A stretch of 64,000 bases of DNA from Paramecium sonneborni (taxonomy: Eukaryota; Ciliophora; Oligohymenophorea; Peniculida; Parameciidae). Positions 1 through 12,283 of this stretch are shown here, piece after piece. The DNA lies in the NCBI GenBank assembly GCA_905182985.1, contig CAJJDN010000096.1, positions 212,680-276,679 of the forward strand, in the 5' to 3' direction. How positions within the stretch are numbered: the stretch's first letter is position 1; each line of letters opens with the position of its first letter. Under the pieces are notes generated by a model that saw nothing but the letters and a program-made list of their open reading frames with translations, did no database searches and was not told the origin of the DNA. A program made the position numbers and the translations under genes.

Positions 1-24
1 TATATACACAAAAGAAACAGATTA

Positions 25-2899
25 TCAAAGCAAGTTTTCAGCTTGTAAGACAATTTTTTTGATCAATTAAAAGGTATCATAATTCTCTAATGTACCAAGT
101 AATCCTAAAACATGATTTGGCCCTTTAGTTTTAATTAATCTAACGAGATGAATTTCAATCCAAATAGGCATTGATTATATTTTTGAAACGCCACATTCAA
201 TGAAATCTGTCATATTTTTTTAAATTCTATTGAATAAATTTAAATATTTACAATTAAATTAATTAAACATGATCGTCTTTCAGTATATTTAATAGTGAAT
301 AGGAAATTTAAACTGATATTACTCGTTCATTTAATTTTTCAAGAAGTTTTTATGACAATTAAAATTTTTTTAGTTTCATTGCTATTTTGCTACATTTATA
401 GAGAAATATGGATTCCTGTTTGATAAATTATAAATATGTTTATTGTTCATCTAAATCTTTAAATTAAAGCCCATTAATAACATAAAAATCTTGAATTTCT
501 ATTTATTTCTCTAAATAATTTTTATTTTTTAAAGATTCTTTTAATTAAGATTTAAATATTTTTGTTAATTTTTGTTTTGGTGATTGTTTTTCAGAACAAT
601 TAAATGAAGTTTATTGAGAATTTTAACAAGATTTAGATTTTTGACTGTTATTATAAAATAATTCTTCAAGAATTTTAAAAGTTTATGAAATGTAATTTAT
701 AAAATCTTGAAGTATAGGGTTTAAAGTATCTTTTTTTCTTTTCATCAAATCTTCCATTTCAGTTTGTTTAACTGATGAAGAATTTTCTAAATGATCGATA
801 TACCCATAAATTTATACTTTTTATTCATTTATGATACTTTACTCACTTAATGTTTCCATAGTATTTTTATTTTGCAAATTGTGAATTGCTTTTCCTTTTA
901 ATTTATAAATATCATCTCTTTCAGATTCAATACTTTCATAAGCATTTTCTTAAATAACTGAATAAGTTTTGCTGGGTTCTTTTTTTTAATTGTTTTATGA
1001 TTTTTTATTAGTTGAAAACATCATTTATGATTTTGTTGTTTATAAATTAGTTTTTGAAGCAATATTAGAAAAAGAGTCAAGAGATTTATTTAAATCTAAT
1101 TTTAAAAATTCAGGTTCTTCTTCTTCATCTGAATCAAAATCACATAATGACATTGTAGTTAAGCTCTATTATAAATTTTAATTTTTTACTTTTTAAAAAT
1201 TATGTTAATAAGCTTTATGATTCGTTTATTTTAATTTTATTTCAAAAGATGTTATATCAACATTATTACTAATTAAACTGTAGGAACTATGAGGTGGAGT
1301 ATAGAAATGAAGTTATAAATATTTATTTAATTTTTCGTGACCCACTTTAATTGATAGTCTTATTATTTCTTCTTATAATAAAGATAGTTCTTATTTATTT
1401 TCTAATAGTTAATTTTGTGAAATGAATTCTATAGTTTATTTTTCAATTTTTTAGCCCTATTAATTTAAAAATTTTAAGGCTTAAGTATGCCAAATCTATG
1501 AATAGAAAAATAAAATACTTTAAGTTCTTTTTTATCTAAATTTCTATGTCTTAATAATAATTATTCAAGCACAGGATGATTACTCAATTAGGAAAAGCTC
1601 TCAACTTTATCAACACAAAGAGGATTGATTACTGTATAAACTTTATCTAAATCATGCAAATTATTTATTTTATTATCTTAACTCATTACTCGATAATTTT
1701 AAATATGAATCTCTCGCCAAAGATTTTTTTTAATTTTTTTACCTTAAAAAGATGCTGCTTTGTTAAGTAAGTTTAAACAGATTTGATAATGGTTTTATTT
1801 TCTAAATATGGAAGCCTAAAATAAATTTTATTTATACCATTGTAATCCAAATAATTTAATTTTCATATGATTTTATTAAGGTATCTTTCAACATAATTAA
1901 AGCTTATTAAAACTTTCCTAATTTAATGAGTACCTTTCCAAACATATATTTAATGAAATTAAATTAATTGCTAATCTAAGATATATTAACTAAACATGAT
2001 AATGATTTTTCATAATTTCTAAATTTAGATTTTATAAATACTTCATTTTGTAATACAATATACTTTTGATCAAATAAAATATTGTATTATCTTCAATATT
2101 CTCTAATTCTTTGATTAAAATGTCTAATTAATTAGATTTATTTAAATGTGTGGCTAAAATGTCTAATGGCCAACATAAATAATGTAAAGCATCTTTAATT
2201 TCAGGAAAGTTATTAATTGAACTAATTTTATCAAGGTCTTAAAATAATTAAGGTTGTATTGAGATTAGTGACAATAACATTGATATCACTTCTATTAATC
2301 TACTGTTGTTTTTTAAGTTTATATTATTAAAGAATCTACCTACGCTGGCTAACTTGAATTCATCATCAATTGCTCTTAATATATTACTTATGTAAGCACC
2401 TTGCCAATGCTACTAAGAAGGCAAAATATATTATTCATTTTCTTGAACAGCAAAAATTTTAGATTTTTGTAATCCTTCTATAGATAATTAAATTTCACAA
2501 ACCAAGATGGTTTTAGTAAATATATCATAACAAAGGTAAGATAACTATTTTAATATGCATTTATACTTTTGAAATGTTTGGAACTTTAGAGAACAAGGTT
2601 TAATACTCTTGTATTTCTTAATTTTGTAAAATCGTTTGAAGATAAGCAAATATTTCTGCTTATGATTATGGACATAGACCCTAAACGAAATGAAATGATG
2701 ATTAGGTTTCAAAAGTGGTTTTTATCAAATTTGTTTGCTATTATTTAGTTATAATACAGACATCTGGAACTCCTAAACCTTTAAGTTAATCTAAACATCA
2801 AAATTTATATATACTTATATTTTTGTACAAATTTTCTTTCACTCCATCCACACGATTGTCTTTAAATTCAAATATATTCTTGATAGAGAGGGATTTCAT
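25..2899 (-). CDS. Large helical protein with TPR-like segment, function unknown
   Basis: With TAA/TAG read as Gln, one frame runs from ATG at 2899 to TGA at 25-27 once about six tiny introns are removed. The clearest intron is 227-251 (25 nt, GTAAAT to AATAG). Others of 22-24 nt lie near 2800, 2550, 1820 and 1520, and a 20-nt one beginning GTT near 1990 is less certain. The product is about 910 aa. The middle contains two helical segments resembling TPR units (GKVLIKLGKFQQALIMLKD, then YQICLNLLNKAAS). A short acidic stretch (DSDEEEEPEF) follows near residue 600. I recognise no catalytic motif. It could be a TPR scaffold, for example ciliary or vesicular, but that is inference. An internal ATG at 1153 lies in frame and could be mistaken for the start. 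Confidence 0.7.
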
Positions 2900-3089
2900 A
2901 AATTTTTAAATTATTTATGAATTGATAAATTTTGTTCTATCATTTAAATGTTTATTTTCTATTAATTTTTTTAATTAACCTCTTAATCACTAATTTTTAT
3001 TATTATTATATATTATTTGGAATTTAACAGAACTAATAATTATTTTTCTTTAGGCTTAAATTCATTTGCCTAAAAAGAATATCAATACA

Positions 3090-3163
3090 GGTCTCGTAGC
3101 TCAGTTGGTTAGAGCGTCAGTCTAATAAGCTGACGGTCGAGGGTTCGATCCCCTCCGAGACCA
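3090..3163 (+). tRNA. tRNA-Ile (anticodon AAU)
   Basis: A 74-nt cloverleaf. The acceptor stem GGTCTCG pairs with CGAGACC, the D-arm is GCTC..GAGC, and the T-arm is GAGGG TTCGATC CCCTC. The anticodon arm is TCAGT-CTAATAA-GCTGA, giving anticodon AAT (probably I34, decoding ATT/ATC isoleucine). There is no intron and CCA is not encoded. The A box (TAGCTCAGTTGG) and B box (GGTTCGATCCC) match internal Pol III promoter elements. Confidence 0.95.
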
Positions 3164-3170
3164 TTTTTTT
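3164..3170 (+). terminator. Pol III oligo-T terminator of tRNA-Ile
   Basis: A run of seven T follows the tRNA discriminator base directly, the usual RNA polymerase III stop signal. Confidence 0.85.
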
Positions 3171-3376
3171 ATAATTTATTGATTTCATCACAACTATATC
3201 AATTGTACATTAACGATTTATTTATTTTATAATCAAACAAAAAATTTATGTATATTAAGAGAATTACAATTTCAATTTGTATTATAAAGTCTTTTCAAAA
3301 ATATTTTATAAAATAAAAATTTATATAAACAAATTTAAGTCATAGTAAAAAATTTTCTTAAATATTTTCAGATACA

Positions 3377-4437
3377 ATGTCTTAGCTAAAATGTTAAAAT
3401 GATAATCATGAAGAAAGTTCAATATTAGGAGTTTGTATAGATACAAAATGTAAATACTCTAGAGCATATTGTGTTGCTTGTAAAATTGAATTCCATAGAG
3501 GACATGAAGATAAATTACAGCCTTTTTCATAACTAAACAAGTGGATTGCTTAAAGTTTTAATTATTATCAAAATCTTCTATAATTTAATGGATCAATTCT
3601 TTAATTTTAAAATCTATTACATGAAACAATCAATTTATTATAATTTAACAAAGAAATAGATATCTTTTAGATGAGCATTGAATAATTAACAAATTTTGTA
3701 AATAAATTATTAGTAGTAGAAGAAATAGAAACTAAAGTCTCTCCTTAAATTAAATAAATTTATCAAGAAATTAATGTTTTTTAAAGTGTGTGTAAAACTG
3801 CACTTTAATAATTTTCTATAGTGAAAGATTTTAAAATAAAAGAGAAAATTTTATTAATTGGTAATATTCCTTAAATACAAACATAAAACATTTAGCTAAA
3901 GAGAGTTGATTTTTGTAAATTTTCTGAAAAATATAGAAATATTTAGAAAACTTAGATAGAAAAAGATGGAAAATAAGCTAGTGGGATTGGATATGTTATG
4001 TGTGATTATTTAATACCTAAAAATGGGGAAAGTCTATTAAGATTTAATTATGTTAGTGGATTTACTTTGTCTTTAGGATTATGTCATCCAAAGAAATTAA
4101 TAGAATCAAATTTCTAAAATTAATAATTATCCAGCAAAGAACATGGGTAATTGTTTGTTCTATGATAGTTTATATTTAGTTTAAAGCAATGGTTTAATTT
4201 ACTCTCATTTGGATTCATCAATTAATGGTTATAATCTTAAAGATAAGATATTTCCACAGGACATAATTGAGTTAAAGATAAATATGTAGTTACAATCGGT
4301 AACTTGGATTGTTAATTAAAAAAAAATATATGTACACATATTAATATATAATGTAGACGATGAGAATTGATACAACATAAGATTTATATCCAATAGCAGA
4401 TATTTGTGGAGTAGTTTAAATAGTAGATGAATTATGA
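3377..4437 (+). CDS. B-box-type zinc finger protein with SPRY-like C-terminus
   Basis: The ATG at 3377 opens a frame to TGA 4435-4437 with introns at 4147-4168 (22 nt) and 4332-4356 (25 nt). The N-terminus has a B-box-like pattern of zinc ligands: CQNDNH, CIDTKC, YCVACK and HRGH within the first 45 residues. A helical middle follows (about residues 60-170), then a C-terminal segment ending in DLYPIADICG, the terminal signature of SPRY/B30.2-like folds. That signature appears only after splicing, which supports the second intron. This is TRIM-like architecture without an obvious RING. Function and partners are unknown. A gene with zinc finger plus clear SPRY lies at 46613-47683. Confidence 0.75.
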
Positions 4438-4478
4438 ATTAAAATTTTTGTCATAACAATATTAAATAATGAAAAGTA

Positions 4479-5171
4479 TCAAATTTGATAATAGATGTAT
4501 AAGCTCAAAAAAGCAAAGATGAGCAAGGATAAAATCAAAACTTTACCTCCAAATCTAAATTCATTACCTCTAGTTGCTCTATGAACATTTCTACTATATT
4601 TAAAGATAATATCAGCATTTTTGGTCAATTCTTCAGTCTTTTAGACTAATACATCAAGTTTAACTTCTCTTTCTATAAATAAGATAATAAATGATAGAAT
4701 ACCAATCATTTTACGAAGATTTTGAAAAGCAGATTCATTTAGATCTTCAACAGTTTGTTCAAGATTAGTCAAAGCATCTTTTTGATCTAATTGATTAAAG
4801 CCTTTCATCATACGTGATAATTGACCAGAGAATTAGCCATGATTAAAATCTGGATCTAAAATTCGGTAAGTGATTATACTTTTAGAAGAATTTTAATATT
4901 CTTATAGGACAGCTTCAAGAAAAGCAAAAGCTTTTTCTTTGTTGCTAGTATTATGGATCATACATAGAAATCTAAGATTGGAAAAGCATGTAATACAAAA
5001 GACATATTCATTCTACATTTTACCATCATATACTTTACTAAATATTTATTTATACTAATTGGGGTTAACACTTTTGAGGACTATTCGAGCCATTTCTGTA
5101 AAATCACCTTCCAATTCTGTATATTCTGATAAGACTAAGTTTCCTTTCGAAATTAGAGCATACAGAATCAT
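4479..5171 (-). CDS. Longin-domain R-SNARE (VAMP7/synaptobrevin-like)
   Basis: An intronless 230-aa frame, 693 nt from ATG 5171 to TGA 4479-4481. The N-terminus (MILYALISKGNLVLSEYTE) fits a longin domain of about 120 residues. A SNARE helix follows (REVKLDVLVQKTEELTKNAD, then NVHRATRGNEFRF), and one membrane segment (KVLILSLLIFAFLSLYIYY) ends the protein. This order is typical of VAMP7/YKT6-class R-SNAREs, which act in late endosomal, lysosomal or plasma-membrane fusion. The tail anchor favours VAMP7 over YKT6. Only 19 bp separate its start from the divergent kinase ATG at 5191. Confidence 0.9.
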
Positions 5172-5190
5172 AAAATTAATAATATAAATA

Positions 5191-6587
5191 ATGGGAAATT
5201 GTAATATTAATGAAAAAAAGGAAGATCTCATGGAAAATAATGGTATTGAGAATAATTGAAATAGTAGTTGTTTCAGTGTAGAATTTTTAGTTTATTGATG
5301 CAATAGGGAGAGGGGGATTTGGAAAAGTATGGAAAGTTAGATAAAAGAAAAATAAATAATTTTATGCTTTGAAAGTGATGTCTAAGCCAAAGTATAGAGA
5401 GATATTAAAAGATAGGATTATGTAAAAGAAGTCAGTATAGTCTGTGATGAATGAGAAGTCATTATTAAGTGGATTGAAACACAAGTATAGATAGAAATTG
5501 AAAAAAGTTTTCTGATAAATATGTAATATTCGTTCCAAGATCGAGAATATTTATATTTGGTGATGGATCTATTATCTGGAGGAGATTTGAGATATCATAT
5601 AGGGAAACACAGAAGATTTAATGAAGACTAAACAAGTATTAATAGTATATAATAAACAAGAGTTTTTTAGTGGATGTATTATAGTCTCATTAGATTATTT
5701 ACATCAATAAGGAATATTGCATAGAGATTTAAAACCAGAAAATTTAGTATTTGATAGTAATGGTAAGTTTGTTAAATTTTAAATAGAATAGGATATCTTA
5801 GATTAACAGATTTGGGAATAGCTAGAATTTGGAAACCAGAGAATTCTTAAGATACAAGTGGAACTCCTGGATATATGGCTCCAGAAGTTATGTGTAGTAA
5901 AATTTTATATTTTTAATAAAAGGACATAATCATGGTGTAGCAGTTGATTACTTTGCATTAGGAGTTATAGTATATGAATGCATGTTAGGTAGAAGACCTT
6001 ATTTAGGAAGAAGTAGATAAGAAATAAGGGAATAAATGCTTGCTAAATAAGCTGTTATTAAAAGATAAGAAGTTCCTCCAGGATGGAGTTTAGAGGCTGC
6101 TGATTTTGCTAATAAAGTATTGATTATTCTATTATTCATTTAATTATTAGTTATTACAAAGAAAACCATAGAATAGATTGGGAAATAATGGTCCAGATGA
6201 AGTTAAGGAGCATCCTTGGTTTAAAGATTTCAGTTGGCAAAAATTAATAACTAAATAGATTATTGCTCCATTTATACCTAATGTTCTATATTTTAATATA
6301 ATAATATTAGGGTAATGAAGATAATTATCTTCCTTCTGATAGTAGACATGATTCAGATGATTCTATTAATGAAGAATAATAAATTATGCTTAGAAGAAAT
6401 TCTATTTAAAGTATTATTTAATTTCATTATAGATTTATTTAATGGATATGATTTTGATAATCATACTGTTAGTGTCCCTAGCAGTTAAATGGTTGTATCG
6501 AGTACTTCTTCATCTCGTATCACCAAATAACCAACAACTACTAACACCCCAAGATCAGCTAAATTATCATAAAAACTCAAAAATTGA
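5191..6587 (+). CDS. AGC-type Ser/Thr kinase with N-myristoylation signal
   Basis: The start MGNCNINEKK fits N-myristoylation with a neighbouring Cys for palmitoylation. The kinase features are GRGGFGKVWKV (glycine loop), YALKVMSK (VAIK lysine), HRDLKPENLV, and LTDLGIAR, with DLG in place of DFG. The APE motif reads GYMAPEVM, and the C-lobe ends in HPWFKDFSW. The frame needs about seven introns of 22-34 nt, several with AAG rather than TAG acceptors. The best intuitive match is the STK32/YANK-like AGC group. A Ser/Thr-rich tail ends at TGA 6585-6587. The protein probably acts at membranes; its substrate is unknown. An open-looking ATG frame at 6442 is out of frame with the spliced gene. Confidence 0.85.
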
Positions 6588-7036
6588 TATACATTTTTAC
6601 CTTTATAAGAGGTTGGGTTTATATATTATTCATTTAACTAATCTTTATATTTATTAATTTCAATAATAATATATATACATTTATATTCAATATAATGTTA
6701 TATCATATGTATTTTTATTTCAGTTCTAGAATATATAATAATAACTTATCTAGAATTCATAAAATTAATCGATTTAAAACTATTTATATTTATTTCTGTT
6801 TTAATGATTTGTATTACTCTATACATTAAATAAAAATCATGTGATTCTGTTTATAAATAGTAAACAGAAAAAATAATAATAATTTAACTAAAAAAACAAC
6901 AAATATATTGTATATACAATCATATCATTCAACCTTAATGCTATCTTTTTTATTATCAGTTACTATAATGAGTATTATAAGATTATAAAATATTGATAAA
7001 TGAATTAATCGAATCAATCCTTAAAAAAATAAGAAG
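6588..7036 (+). other. Intergenic, AT-rich, no gene seen
   Basis: About 450 bp between the AGC kinase stop and the next likely start. It is mostly A/T runs with frequent TGA in the plus frames. I see no RNA gene or conserved protein segment. Confidence 0.5.
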
Positions 7037-10000
7037 ATGAGTGAAATTATTTAAAGTAATCTAAAACATATCTGTCTCAAAATTCAGAATAATCATTGTT
7101 ATATTAATTACAGATATCGTTATAAATATGCGATTATATATAAATAAAAGTAAATTTTACTATTTTACTTTTTCGGAAGATTATGATAAATTATTATTAT
7201 TAAGATCTTTTTAAATATTCATTAAATTATTTGAATAATCTTCTCTTTCTAAAACCACTTTTGTATAGCAGAAGAACAGTAATTTAGGTGAATATGAATA
7301 TGGTATAATTATAGGAAATAGTCTAAAAATAAGGCTTAATTTGACAATCAATATTTAATGGTAAAACTAAAGTAGAGAGGAAATGATCTTCTGTATAATT
7401 TTATCCTATCAAAGTATTATCAGTATGATCAATTTATATTCAAAAAATTGTTAATTATATTTCGTATTCATCTTTATATTCATATTCATTATACTAGATA
7501 AATGAGTATTTTAATTAGTTTTACATTTCCTAATGTCTCTAAATTAATATTATTTTATTTAAATCATTCATAATATCTTCTAAACATGTTTTCTAGCTCC
7601 TTGATTATTTTCAGAAAAAATCAACTTATTTATTATTATTATTAAGGTTAACATTTATTTTGAAGTTTAAACTTAACAATTAGGCTTGCTATTTTAATAA
7701 TTAAATCAACTATTATAAAATTATCTAGCTGTGAATTTGATATCTTCATAGTTAAATTATTATGTTCATATATCTCAAAAGACATTAAAGGAATTTCTTG
7801 ATTTTAAAAAATGATGTTATGTCTTTCAAAAATTAATTATTCAATTTACTACAGCTTAAGATAGATTCTTAAACACTTTTTCTAGCAAAATTTTCAGAAT
7901 CAAAAAAAGAATACTTTAAGATTTAATTAGATATGATAAATCAAATTGTTTTATTTTTATTTTCGAAATATCCCCTATCTGGATAAATCCCTTTAGTTTT
8001 CTATATATTCTTCTATTGTTTGGCTAATTAATATCACTTCGTTTATGATGTTTTTAGAGTAATTATGCTGAATAAACTCCACTTTAATGTTTTAAATCAT
8101 AATAATTGGGGAAATCTAAAATATGAAATGAATAATTAAATTATCACTTTTAAAAAAGTTCAAGAAATTCTAATTTTGATTTATTATATATATGACTATT
8201 GATTTATTTAATTTTAGGTTGTTCTAAATAGTTTGCAATCTAATCCTCTTAAATTTGCATTATGATAAAAATAAAGATAGAGTTTCAATATTTATTGAAA
8301 ACTTGATATTAACTAATTTAGTATGAAAATATTTCAATTTTTGTATCTTATATCCCATTAAGTCTGCTGTTTGAATATGTAAAATAAATGTGTTTCCTAT
8401 TATGTTTATATAGATATGCATGTGATCACTTTGTTGGTTTGATTATATTTTAATTAAATGGGAAGTATGATAATTAATTATTATAGANATATTCATATTC
8501 ATTATACTAGATAAATGAGTATTTTAATTAGTTTTACATTTCCTAATGTCTCTAAATTAATATTATTTTATTTAAATCATTCATAATATCTTCTAAACAT
8601 GTTTTCTAGCTCCTTGATTATTTTCAGAAAAAATCAACTTATTTATTATTATTATTAAGGTTAACATTTATTTTGAAGTTTAAACTTAACAATTAGGCTT
8701 GCTATTTTAATAATTAAATCAACTATTATAAAATTATCTAGCTGTGAATTTGATATCTTCATAGTTAAATTATTATGTTCATATATCTCAAAAGACATTA
8801 AAGGAATTTCTTGATTTTAAAAAATGATGTTATGTCTTTCAAAAATTAATTATTCAATTTACTACAGCTTAAGATAGATTCTTAAACACTTTTTCTAGCA
8901 AAATTTTCAGAATCAAAAAAAGAATACTTTAAGATTTAATTAGATATGATAAATCAAATTGTTTTATTTTTATTTTCGAAATATCCCCTATCTGGATAAA
9001 TCCCTTTAGTTTTCTATATATTCTTCTATTGTTTGGCTAATTAATATCACTTCGTTTATGATGTTTTTAGAGTAATTATGCTGAATAAACTCCACTTTAA
9101 TGTTTTAAATCATAATAATTGGGGAAATCTAAAATATGAAATGAATAATTAAATTATCACTTTTAAAAAAGTTCAAGAAATTCTAATTTTGATTTATTAT
9201 ATATATGACTATTGATTTATTTAATTTTAGGTTGTTCTAAATAGTTTGCAATCTAATCCTCTTAAATTTGCATTATGATAAAAATAAAGATAGAGTTTCA
9301 ATATTTATTGAAAACTTGATATTAACTAATTTAGTATGAAAATATTTCAATTTTTGTATCTTATATCCCATTAAGTCTGCTGTTTGAATATGTAAAATAA
9401 ATGTGTTTCCTATTATGTTTATATAGATATGCATGTGATCACTTTGTTGGTTTGATTATATTTTAATTAAATGGGAAGTATGATAATTAATTATTATAGA
9501 TTTATGTGGTTAAGAAAGGCTTGAGTAGACATCACTAATGAAATCTAAACTGTGCCTCTCCAAAGTTATTGGAAAAGCATTTGTATAAATACTTCAAGGT
9601 GACATTTTGAAAGAATAAACATCAGCAATTTGTAATTTCAAATTATTATCTATTATTAGTAAATGTTGCGCATGATCCTTATTCTTCTCATTTTATTAAA
9701 ATCTTTTAATCATCATTAAACATAAGACCATAATGTAGAAATGAAAATTATATTTTTTAGTAATTACCGGAGTACCAACATTAAGTTCATTTTAACATAA
9801 TGGAATATAATTTATTATTCATTTAAAAATACCTAATGATTTTGTATTAATTTAACTAATAATATAAGGAAATCTTAGATTAAGAAGATTAGATATAAGC
9901 ATTTATTAATACATTTGAATTAGCTAGTTCTAAAAATCTGGAATCCATTTCATTCACAGAACCACCAAAAGATATTACTTAAATTAAGTAGAAAGATCTA

Positions 10001-10555
10001 TATGCAAAATTATTATTATCAGCATTCTAATTTTACATTTTTAACTCTTCTAATCCAAAAATTAATTTATTGAAAATAATAAATCAAGACTAATCAACTA
10101 CAAATATTTATATTAAAGAATTATTATAAATAGCTGTCATAAGTACTAAATAAAGTTTTGACATTGAACCTATAAGCAATTGCAAAGAACAAAATAATAA
10201 TTAGTAATTAATTATTTAATCAGCTTCTATTTCTGTCGAATAAAAATCAAATATTTAATCTTATTAATTAGAAATTTAATAGAATAATTACTTTAGAATA
10301 AAATAAGAAATAAAAACAATAAATTGTGAGGCAATATTTATCTAATAGGATAGACTGATTTAAGATAACTTATCCATTTAATAAGATAATATATAAATAG
10401 CTTAATAAAACCAATAAAATTAAAGTAATTAGGAATCATAAGAAATTAATGATCTTGAATTTGAGAAATAATTTGTCTTTGATTATTCAAAGTTTATCGT
10501 TTGTGCTATATTAGAATAAGCCATTTTAAATTTCACAAGTTTAAATGATTCTTGA
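7037..10555 (+). CDS. Large helical protein of unknown function, disrupted by an assembly duplication
   Basis: Plus-strand exons read well under the ciliate code. The likely start is MSEIIQSNLKHICLK at 7037. A central block includes DVMSFKNQLFNLLQLKID, SKYPLSGQIPLVFYIFFY and LNHNNWGNLKYEM. A long 3' exon block (about 9517-10555) includes SSKNLESISFTEPPKD and a Q/N-rich stretch, ending at TGA 10553-10555. Introns include 9479-9500 (22 nt) and a 28-nt one near 9630. Some boundaries between 8200 and 9500 are unresolved. The block 7476-8487 is repeated as 8489-9500, so the real gene is about 1 kb shorter. The helix-rich composition suggests HEAT/ARM-like folds, but I do not recognise the family. 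The start is tentative. Confidence 0.5.
7476..9500. repeat. Direct duplication around a single N (probable assembly artefact 1)
   Basis: Bases 7476-8487 (1012 bp) recur as 8489-9500 with no difference seen. Position 8488 is N. Copy 1 ends at the N, and copy 2 ends where unique sequence continues. This is the pattern of two overlapping contig ends joined by one placeholder base. Confidence 0.9.
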
Positions 10556-10593
10556 TTGATTTATTTTATAAAATAATAAATAAAAGTTTGAAT

Positions 10594-12283
10594 ATGACTA
10601 CATAAATAAAAGTGAATAGTAAGAAATTTTAAGATTTTTACAAAATTAAGAAAGATATATTCTTTGGAGAAGGATATTTTGGATAAGTTTATGCTTGTGA
10701 GAAAATAGATGATCCAGATAAATAAAAATATTGTGTAAAAATTATTCCGATTGCACAAAAAAAAAAAGATGTAAAAGGTTCTAAATATGAAGAAGTCATT
10801 AGCACTGCGTTGAAAAATTATTCTTAAAATAAAAAAGAATTTTTAAATTTTGTTTAAATATATGATACTTTTAAAAATGATGAAGAATTATATATTGTGA
10901 TGGAATAATGTGATGAAGATCTGTCTAAAGAATTTGAAAGAATGCAGAAAAAAAATATTTGGTATACTGAGGAAGAGGTCTTTAATATTATCAGACAAAC
11001 AATTACAGGTTTCTAATAGTTATATAATTTGAATATTATACATAGAGATATAAAGCCAGAAAATATACTAATAAAAAAAGAAAAGAATTCATAAAAAAAA
11101 ATATATAAAGTATATTAATATATTTATGTATAAGATTGGAGATTTTGGAGTTGGAAGATTGGTAGAAGATATAAATAACTAAGATGAAAAATTAACAAGA
11201 ATTGGAACTTTAAATTATATGTCTCCTTAATTGATATATAATGAAATTGCAACTGCTAAATGTGATATATTTTCTTATGGAATTTTATTTTATTAAATTT
11301 GCTATAAAGGTGAATTACCTTATGATTGTAGCTCAATCATCAAATTTAATAAAAGCTTAACATCATTAAAAGAAAAACCTTTTAAAACTCCTCCTCTTGG
11401 ATATAGCAGAGCTGATGTATTAAAAGATTTAATTGAAAAAATGATTGTTTATGAAGAAAGCTAAAGAGCTTCATTTGAAGAAATCTTTAATCATTAAGTC
11501 ATGTTTGTAAGAGGAATACAAGAAACTCAATTATTTTCACAAGTTATTAGCTCATAATTAATTGAATCAAATATTAATCTTAACTTAAATTAATAATCAT
11601 AATAAGAGAAAAATAAAATACAAGCTATCACTTAAGATTTTTAAATGTATTAAAGATTACTAGAGGTATTTTATAACAGATTTAAGATATGTTCATATTT
11701 TAACTAACAAATTGATTGTAATTAATAAAACTATTATTTGCACTTAATCATCTATTTGATAGCTAAATAACAATTAGAATATGCTCTTGCAATTATTTAT
11801 ATTAGACCTTAAGATATACATCCCATAATCTTAGAAGATAATCACGAATTAAGTTTGATCTAAAAATTATATTAAATTTAAACAGCTCTTCAAGATCATA
11901 GACAGAATTTTTTCGAATTTTTAGATTATCGATAACTTATTTAGGCTACTTTTCATAAATTTTTAAAAAAATTATTTGCTTTCTAAAATGAAATTTAATT
12001 AAAATTAGTTAATTCAGCAATCAAATAAGATGAAGAATTTGTTAAGATAATTAGAGAATCACAATTTCAGAAAATTGAAATATCTTAATTAATTAAGAGT
12101 TTAAAAAATATTCAAAAATCCAAATCAATATCCTTATAAAAAGACTTATAAGAACTTTTAGATAAAATTATTGATTTTGATAACAAATATCCAATAAGTC
12201 TATACAAAAGTGACATTGATTTAAAGGAAATTTTTCCATTTTAAATCTAATCTTATATTTATTGATTTTATATTTTCGTATGA
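10594..12283 (+). CDS. ULK-like Ser/Thr protein kinase with long helical tail
   Basis: The ATG at 10594 reads MTTQIKVNSKKFQDFYKI, followed by GEGYFGQVYACE (glycine loop), KYCVKIIP (lysine), IIHRDIKPENILI, IGDFGVGRL (DFG) and LNYMSPQLI (APE variant). One 25-nt intron (11110-11134) sits just before the DFG. The kinase domain spans about residues 13-300. A helical tail of about 240 residues continues to TGA 12281-12283. The layout resembles the expanded ULK-type kinases of ciliates. A role in autophagy or ciliary signalling is possible but not shown here. Confidence 0.85.

Noticed and set aside
1..60. Chromosome end
   Set aside because: No C4A2/C3A3-type telomeric repeat at either edge of the window.
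1151..1153. Separate gene starting at ATG 1153 (MSLCDFDSDEEEE)
   Set aside because: The same frame continues upstream across this ATG and joins through a 23-nt intron to earlier exons, so it is an internal Met of one larger gene.
9500..10164. Minus-strand kinase-like pseudogene with several in-frame TGAs
   Set aside because: The plus strand gives a continuous protein-like frame with proper small introns to TGA 10553; the minus reading was a shadow.
9500..10164. TGA recoded as Trp, Cys or selenocysteine
   Set aside because: It arose only from the wrong-strand reading; all well-supported genes use TGA as stop.
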